Shown: one piece after another, positions 5,531-9,235 of the stretch
How positions within the stretch are numbered: the first letter of the stretch is position 1
How the letters are laid out: the number at the start of each line of letters is the position of its first letter
NCBI GenBank assembly: GCA_015222115.1
Contig: JADFUO010000044.1
Location: 1 to 9,235 of the forward strand
From: Bacteroidota bacterium
Lineage (GTDB): Bacteria > Bacteroidota > Bacteroidia > Bacteroidales > JADFUO01
DNA length: 9,235 nt
Direction of reading: 5' to 3'
Notes under the pieces: generated by a model
The model's database searches: none
What the model was told of the DNA's origin: nothing
The model's input: the letters and a program-made list of their open reading frames with translations, nothing else
Translations under genes and position numbers: made by a program

Positions 5531-6679
5531 TTAAATATTAATTAACTTCTTAGCTCTTTTCAATCGTTTTTTAATATTTGCTTCAATTACATAATGATCA
5601 ATCAGTGGAGCAAACACATTCATAAATAAAATTGCAAGCATCATACCTTCGGGATATGCCGGATTTATCACCCTGATAAGAACTGCCAGCAAACCTATTA
5701 AGAAACCAAATATAAACTTTCCCTTATTTGTTTGTGAAGCAGTAACAGGGTCAGTTGCCATAAATACAGCACCAAAAGCAAAACCACCCATAATTAAATG
5801 TTCCCATGCAGGTATCTGCATATATTCATTTATTGCAAACAAATTAAATATCCAGCCCATCACCAAACCGCCTAAAACCACCGAAAACATAATCCTCCAA
5901 CTACCCGCACCTGTATAAAGCAAAATAAAAGCACCTATTAATATTGCTATTACAGAAGTCTCACCGATTGAACCCGGAATATTTCCGATGAACATTTCCA
6001 AAGGACTTGGAATTTTATCAATATTTCCGACCAATGCATCACCTAATGGAGTTGCACCTGTAAGAGCATCTGCTTTTTCGGCAATCCAAACTTTATCACC
6101 CGACATATCTGATGGGTATGCAAAAAACAGGAAAGCCCTCGCTGTTAGTGCAGGGTTAAGGATATTCATTCCCGTACCCCCGAACACTTCTTTACCAATT
6201 ATAACTGCAAAAGCAGTTGCAACTGCAACCATCCAAAGGGGAATTTCCGGCGGAAGTATCAATGGGATAATCATTCCGGTTACTAAAAAACCTTCATTTA
6301 CTTCATGCCCTCGCACCTGGGCAAAAACAAACTCAATGCCTAAACCAACCACATAACAAACAACAATAATAGGAAAGACCTTTAAAAAGCCGAACCAAAA
6401 TGTTGCCCAGAAGTCAGCCTGCTCACCAAGAGATAAAAAATGCTGATAACCAACATTCCACATTCCAAACAGTAAAGCGGGTATCAGCGCAATAACAACA
6501 ACACTCATTGTACGTTTCATATCTATGCTATCTCTGATATGGCTGCCTTTAGAAGTTACTTTGTCCGACACAAATAAAAATGATTCAAATGCTTCAAAAG
6601 TGGAACCGAAAATTTCAAATTTCTCACCTTTTTCAAACTGCGGTTTTATTTTATCAAGAAAGTTTCTTAATGCCTTCAT
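5531..6679 (-). CDS. nqrB: Na+-translocating NADH:quinone reductase subunit B
   Basis: NqrB is the largest membrane subunit of Na+-NQR. It carries covalent FMN and riboflavin, contributes to quinone reduction and is thought to contain the sodium path. The 382-residue protein starts MKALRNFLDKIKPQFEKG, as NqrB normally does, and has about ten hydrophobic spans. The core motif KEVFGGTGMNILNPALTARA (163-182) is followed by the flavinylation motif DALTGATPL, with Thr210 as predicted FMN acceptor. The following IGNIPGSIGETS is equally typical. Thr rather than Ser precedes the GAT here. The stretch GGFAFGAVFMATDPVTASQT lies in the C-terminal half. It is a little shorter than the ~410 of proteobacterial forms. 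The start ATG is 98 bp from the nqrA stop, a gap filled by short repeats; nqrC follows 43 bp later. Confidence 0.98.
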   Translation of the reverse strand: MKALRNFLDKIKPQFEKGEKFEIFGSTFEAFESFLFVSDKVTSKGSHIRDSIDMKRTMSVVVIALIPALLFGMWNVGYQHFLSLGEQADFWATFWFGFLKVFPIIVVCYVVGLGIEFVFAQVRGHEVNEGFLVTGMIIPLILPPEIPLWMVAVATAFAVIIGKEVFGGTGMNILNPALTARAFLFFAYPSDMSGDKVWIAEKADALTGATPLGDALVGNIDKIPSPLEMFIGNIPGSIGETSVIAILIGAFILLYTGAGSWRIMFSVVLGGLVMGWIFNLFAINEYMQIPAWEHLIMGGFAFGAVFMATDPVTASQTNKGKFIFGFLIGLLAVLIRVINPAYPEGMMLAILFMNVFAPLIDHYVIEANIKKRLKRAKKLINI

Positions 6680-6683
6680 TTTA

Positions 6684-6770
6684 TAATTGGTTATTGATTA
6701 TTGATTATTGATTATTTATACTGTTTCTTATTAAGAATACCAATTAATAAATAGTCAATAAAAAATAATC
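6684..6770. repeat. A/T-rich heptamer inverted arrays in the nqrA-nqrB gap
   Basis: Three exact TTATTGA units at 6691-6711 and a variant TTATTTA (6712-6718) follow a TAATTGG unit (6684-6690). On the other side, CCAATTA (6740-6746) and TCAATAA (6755-6761) are exact reverse complements of two of these units. The centre has a small palindrome, TTCTTA-T-TAAGAA (6725-6737). There is no room for a gene. The period and inverted layout parallel the two four-helix-bundle cassettes elsewhere in the operon. A/T-rich composition makes chance matches likelier here, so the array is secure but its kinship to the others is not. Confidence 0.6.
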
Positions 6771-6777
6771 ATTATTT

Positions 6778-8127
6778 TTAGCTCATCTCTTTTCTCATCA
6801 AATCCAGTCCTTTTCTGATGATTGATTGTATTTCAATTTTTGATGTACTGATAAATTCACATAAAGCAAAATCTTCTTCATCAACTTCGTAAATCCCGAG
6901 ATTTTCCATCAGGTCAATATCTTCAATCAAAATAGCTTTAATTAACTGCATTGGATAAATATTCATTGGGAACACTTTTTCAAACTGACCTGTCATAACA
7001 AATGCCCGTATTCCACCGTTTATATTTGTATCTATTCTGAATTTTTTGTTTGGTGTCATCCATGAGCAGAACGAGCGGTAAAAGCTGAATTTATTACAGT
7101 TGGGTAATCCCCATCCTAGAAATTCGTAATGATCACCTTCGGGTATTATTGTTACCTGCGAATCATAAAACCCAACAAATCCCGTACTTTCAATCTTACT
7201 GCCTGTTAAAACATTTCCGCTGATAAATCTCTTTTTTATATCAGTAACATTATCTTCAATCATACCTTCTATTGAGGCTCCGATATGGGTTTTATAATAT
7301 CTTGGTTTCAGCACTTCAGAACCTGTTAAAGCTATCATCCGTCTTGCATCAAATTTTCCTTCAATAAATAATCTTCCGATAGTTAAAACATCCTGTGGAT
7401 ACAAATACCATACTATATCTCCCTTATTTATCGGGTCAATGTGATTAATTTGAATGCTAACATTGCCGGCAGGGTGAGGTCCTGTGAACTCATTTATCTG
7501 AACATTTTTTGATTTGGAAAAAACTCTTGAGCTGGGATTATCGGCTTTTAAATTTAAATGTACTTTTCCGGATGTTAATTTTGCAATGGCATCCAGACCT
7601 GTTTGAAAAATATCTCCCTGCCTGTGAACGATCATATCATAATCAGGTGCTAAAGGGCTTGTATCAAAAGCTGAAATAAAAATTGCCTTGGGATTATCAG
7701 CCGGGTCAGCAATAACTGAATACGGACGTTGGCGAATTAGTGGCCAAACACCGCTTTTTAACATTTTTTTAATTATTAACTCTCTTGTAAGATCATTGGG
7801 ATTTGCCTTTTCAAAATCAATATAAGAAATATCAGGGTCAGTATTAATAATTATTTCAAGCAATACTCTTTTTGCTCCTCTTCTTATTTCTGAAATTTTT
7901 CCGCTTACCGGTGATGTAAAAACAATATTATCCCTGTATTTATCAAAAAAAACAGGTGAACCGGCTTTCACCTCGTCACCTTCTTTAATTAGTAATTTTG
8001 GGAATATGCCAATAAAATCCGTTGGTTTTAAAGCATATCTATTTGTTTTAAATTCTTTTATTGTTTTTTCTGCTTCTCCTATAAGCCTGATGTCAAAGCC
8101 TTTTCTAATTTTTGTAATTGTGGGCAT
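6778..8127 (-). CDS. nqrA: Na+-translocating NADH:quinone reductase subunit A
   Basis: NqrA is the cytoplasmic-face subunit unique to Na+-NQR (absent from Rnf in this form). It binds quinone at the interface with NqrB and has no covalent cofactor. The 449-residue protein opens with IRKGFDIRLIGEAEK, the expected NqrA start, then a biotinyl/lipoyl-like barrel region (about 34-95: KPTDFIG..., TSPVSGKISEIRRG). Other recognisable stretches are TGPHPAGNVSIQI (about 215-227), LTGSEVLKPRYYKTHIGA, VLTGSK, and a C-terminal EEDFALCEFISTSKIEIQ. Length matches the usual ~446. The ATG at 8125-8127 fits the family N-terminus exactly. It is the first gene of the cluster and is transcribed divergently from the POT transporter gene across a 399-bp gap. 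Confidence 0.98.
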   Translation of the reverse strand: MPTITKIRKGFDIRLIGEAEKTIKEFKTNRYALKPTDFIGIFPKLLIKEGDEVKAGSPVFFDKYRDNIVFTSPVSGKISEIRRGAKRVLLEIIINTDPDISYIDFEKANPNDLTRELIIKKMLKSGVWPLIRQRPYSVIADPADNPKAIFISAFDTSPLAPDYDMIVHRQGDIFQTGLDAIAKLTSGKVHLNLKADNPSSRVFSKSKNVQINEFTGPHPAGNVSIQINHIDPINKGDIVWYLYPQDVLTIGRLFIEGKFDARRMIALTGSEVLKPRYYKTHIGASIEGMIEDNVTDIKKRFISGNVLTGSKIESTGFVGFYDSQVTIIPEGDHYEFLGWGLPNCNKFSFYRSFCSWMTPNKKFRIDTNINGGIRAFVMTGQFEKVFPMNIYPMQLIKAILIEDIDLMENLGIYEVDEEDFALCEFISTSKIEIQSIIRKGLDLMRKEMS

Positions 8128-8163
8128 AAATTTTTATTCGTTTACCAAAAAAATGCAATTTTA

Positions 8164-8171
8164 CAAAATTA
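8164..8171 (-). promoter_or_regulatory. Candidate -7 element for the nqr operon
   Basis: The minus strand reads TAATTTTG, fitting TAnnTTTG, 36 bp before the nqrA start codon. No TTG-type -33 box is present at 19-21 bp, so the match is partial and may be chance in A/T-rich DNA. No better full match was found on this strand of the gap. Confidence 0.25.
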
Positions 8172-8252
8172 ATTTCAACAATTGATAAAATTCTTAAGAA
8201 AATTATTATTGGGGACCGGCTTTTTACCAACACAAGTATTTACAATCAATAT

Positions 8253-8357
8253 TTATACTGAACGCATTATACTTTACAAATTTCGAAAAAACAAAACATT
8301 TGGTCATCTGTAAGTTATATTTGTAAATTTTCGCATACTCAATTTCTATCAGTATAA
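8253..8357. repeat. Nested inverted repeats upstream of nqrA
   Basis: Two pairs nest within each other. TTATACTG (8253-8260) pairs exactly with CAGTATAA (8350-8357), and TTTACAAAT (8273-8281) pairs exactly with ATTTGTAAA (8319-8327). The inner loop is about 37 nt and the segments between outer and inner stems do not pair well. Depending on where transcription starts, this could be a structured leader of nqrA mRNA, a protein-binding dyad, or the remains of a small inverted-repeat element. Confidence 0.4.
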
Positions 8358-8420
8358 CAGTGCTGTTCAATGCTAAAATTATAAAGTTATTAACAATATG
8401 TTTAAAACTGAATAGCACTG
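8358..8420. repeat. 12-bp inverted repeat upstream of the transporter promoter
   Basis: CAGTGCTGTTCA (8358-8369) and TGAATAGCACTG (8409-8420) pair at 11 of 12 positions; the twelfth would be a G-U pair in plus-strand RNA. The loop is 39 nt. It begins exactly where the neighbouring nested repeat ends and finishes 15 bp before the -33 box at 8436, so it could be an operator or part of a divergent leader. It does not look like an intrinsic terminator because no T-run follows. Confidence 0.4.
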
Positions 8421-8435
8421 ATATTTAAAATCAAA

Positions 8436-8466
8436 TTTGGAAAGCTTATATTTTTACTTATTTTTG
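8436..8466 (+). promoter_or_regulatory. Bacteroidota-type promoter for the POT transporter gene
   Basis: TTTG at 8436-8439 and TATTTTTG at 8459-8466 are separated by 19 bp, matching the Bacteroidota sigma-ABfr consensus of a TTTG -33 box and a TAnnTTTG -7 box. A start a few bases after 8466 would give an A/T-rich leader of about 50-55 nt before the ATG at 8527. No Shine-Dalgarno-like sequence is present, which is usual in this phylum. Confidence 0.6.
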
Positions 8467-8526
8467 TGGGCTGTTTTTAAAAAATAAAATTAATTAAAAA
8501 ATAATTATTAACTAAAAATCAAAATT

Positions 8527-9235
8527 ATGTTAAAACAACATCCCAAAGGACTTTTTGTAGCATTTTTTGCTAACATGGGTGAGCGATTTGGCTTTTATAC
8601 AATGATTGCCATATTCGTATTATTTTTGCAGGCAAAATATGGCTACTCGGCCGCAGAAGCAAGTCAGATATATGGAACATTCCTTGCCTTTGTTTACTTT
8701 CTTCCTTTGCTTGGCGGTTATATAGCTGATAAATTTCTCGGCTATGGAAAAACCATCAGTATAGGTTTAGTAGTTATGTTTATCGGCTATTTTCTTTTGG
8801 CAATCCCAACAACTATGAATTCAGGTTTCGGGCTTGTAGTTACAGCATTAGCAGTTATTTGTCTCGGTACAGGTTTATTTAAAGGTAATCTCCAGGCATT
8901 GGTAGGGAATCTTTACGACAACCCGAAATACAGCAAAAACAGAGATGTTGCGTTTAATATTTTTTATATGGGAATAAACATTGGTGCTATGTTTGCTCCA
9001 TCTACAGCCGAAGCTATTAATAACTGGATACTTAAAACCCATAATTTCTTTTACGATAACAGAATACCTGCTCTTGCACATAAATATATGGATGGAACTA
9101 TAAATAATATATCGGAATATTTAACTATTGCACAAAAACAGGATTCTTCTGTTACAACAGAAACCCTCGGTACATTTACCACAGACTATATTAATGCTTT
9201 AAGTCAATCATATCATTATGGATTTGGTGTTGCAT
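8527..9235 (+). CDS. POT/PTR2-family (proton-dependent oligopeptide) MFS transporter, N-terminal part
   Basis: The frame starts MLKQHPKGLFVAFFANMGER and stays open to the window's right edge (236 codons seen; the family is usually 450-600). POT members are inner-membrane proton symporters, classically for di- and tripeptides. Visible marks are the first-helix motif NMGERFGFY (16-24), the MFS loop GGYIADKFLGYGKT (63-76), FKGN (118-121) and the PTR2 signature FNIFYMGINIGA (143-154). In the helix-1 ExxERFxYY proton-coupling motif the first Glu is Asn16 and the first Tyr is Phe23, while Glu19 and Arg20 are kept. After about residue 165 a hydrophilic stretch of roughly 60 residues occupies the loop after the PTR2 signature. 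Substrate cannot be fixed from this. A consensus promoter lies about 60 bp upstream, and the gene is divergent from nqrA with no evident functional link. Confidence 0.93.
   Translation, partial: MLKQHPKGLFVAFFANMGERFGFYTMIAIFVLFLQAKYGYSAAEASQIYGTFLAFVYFLPLLGGYIADKFLGYGKTISIGLVVMFIGYFLLAIPTTMNSGFGLVVTALAVICLGTGLFKGNLQALVGNLYDNPKYSKNRDVAFNIFYMGINIGAMFAPSTAEAINNWILKTHNFFYDNRIPALAHKYMDGTINNISEYLTIAQKQDSSVTTETLGTFTTDYINALSQSYHYGFGVA

Larger units (their letters stand above)
8128..8526. other. Divergent intergenic region between nqrA and the POT transporter gene
   Basis: This gap of about 400 bp is very A/T-rich and holds no convincing gene. A 64-codon frame on the minus strand (8224-8418) lacks any recognisable domain and looks like chance. 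It contains two adjacent inverted-repeat structures (8253-8357 and 8358-8420), a good promoter toward the transporter (8436-8466) and a weak -7 match toward nqrA (8164-8171). The nqrA leader could be as long as 300 nt if transcription starts beyond the inverted repeats. Confidence 0.6.

Noticed and set aside
5988..6356. 122-codon plus-strand frame inside nqrB
   Set aside because: Lies entirely antisense to a well-supported nqrB core region and shows no family resemblance; a shadow of nqrB codon use.
1396..8127. Rnf complex instead of Na+-NQR
   Set aside because: NqrA and the ferredoxin-FAD-NADH fusion NqrF are present, and the order A-B-C-D-E-F is that of nqr; no RnfB or RnfC is seen.
8224..8418. 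64-codon minus-strand frame upstream of nqrA
   Set aside because: A/T-driven composition, no recognisable domain, overlaps the inverted repeats and lacks a convincing start context.

Overview
The window comes from a low-GC (roughly one third G+C by eye) member of the Bacteroidota. The gene families look Bacteroidota-like. One promoter fits the Bacteroidota consensus (TTTG, 19 bp, TAnnTTTG), Shine-Dalgarno sequences are scarce, and A/T-rich gaps separate the genes. I could not run a search, so the placement is by recognition.

Layout. Positions 1-126 (+) hold the end of a small Cys-rich protein that resembles the NQR maturation factor NqrM. Convergent to it, 145-8127 on the minus strand is one long cluster read nqrA, nqrB, nqrC, nqrD, a four-helix-bundle protein gene, nqrE, nqrF, apbE. 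This is a complete Na+-translocating NADH:quinone reductase plus the flavin transferase that attaches FMN to NqrB and NqrC. Cofactor residues are visible throughout: the NqrF ferredoxin cysteines, one intramembrane cysteine pair split between the halves of NqrD and one between those of NqrE, and FMN-acceptor threonines in NqrB and NqrC. A divergent gap of about 400 bp (8128-8526) carries inverted repeats and a good promoter for a POT/PTR2-family transporter that runs off the right edge (8527 onward, +).

The most unusual part is the filling of the nqr intergenic gaps. Between nqrD and nqrE sits an intact gene of the four-helix-bundle / 23S rRNA intervening-sequence (S23) family. It is enclosed by inverted arms built from 7-bp units, and one arm abuts the nqrD stop codon. 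Between nqrE and nqrF I find an unannotated, decayed second member: the first ~36 codons of a different four-helix-bundle protein, with two in-frame stops at apparent Trp positions, again between 7-bp-unit inverted arms of a different sequence. Between nqrA and nqrB there is a third, gene-less pair of 7-bp-unit arrays. I read these as one class of small cassette, with heptamer inverted ends and an optional S23-type gene, that has entered the same operon repeatedly without breaking any nqr gene. The sequence facts are direct; mobility is inference.

How the genes work together. NqrF takes electrons from NADH through FAD and a 2Fe-2S cluster. NqrD/NqrE hold a membrane 2Fe-2S cluster, NqrC and NqrB carry covalent FMN, and NqrA with NqrB serves the quinone. 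ApbE, and possibly the NqrM-like protein, mature the complex. The sodium gradient may power secondary transport, but nothing here links the POT transporter to it.
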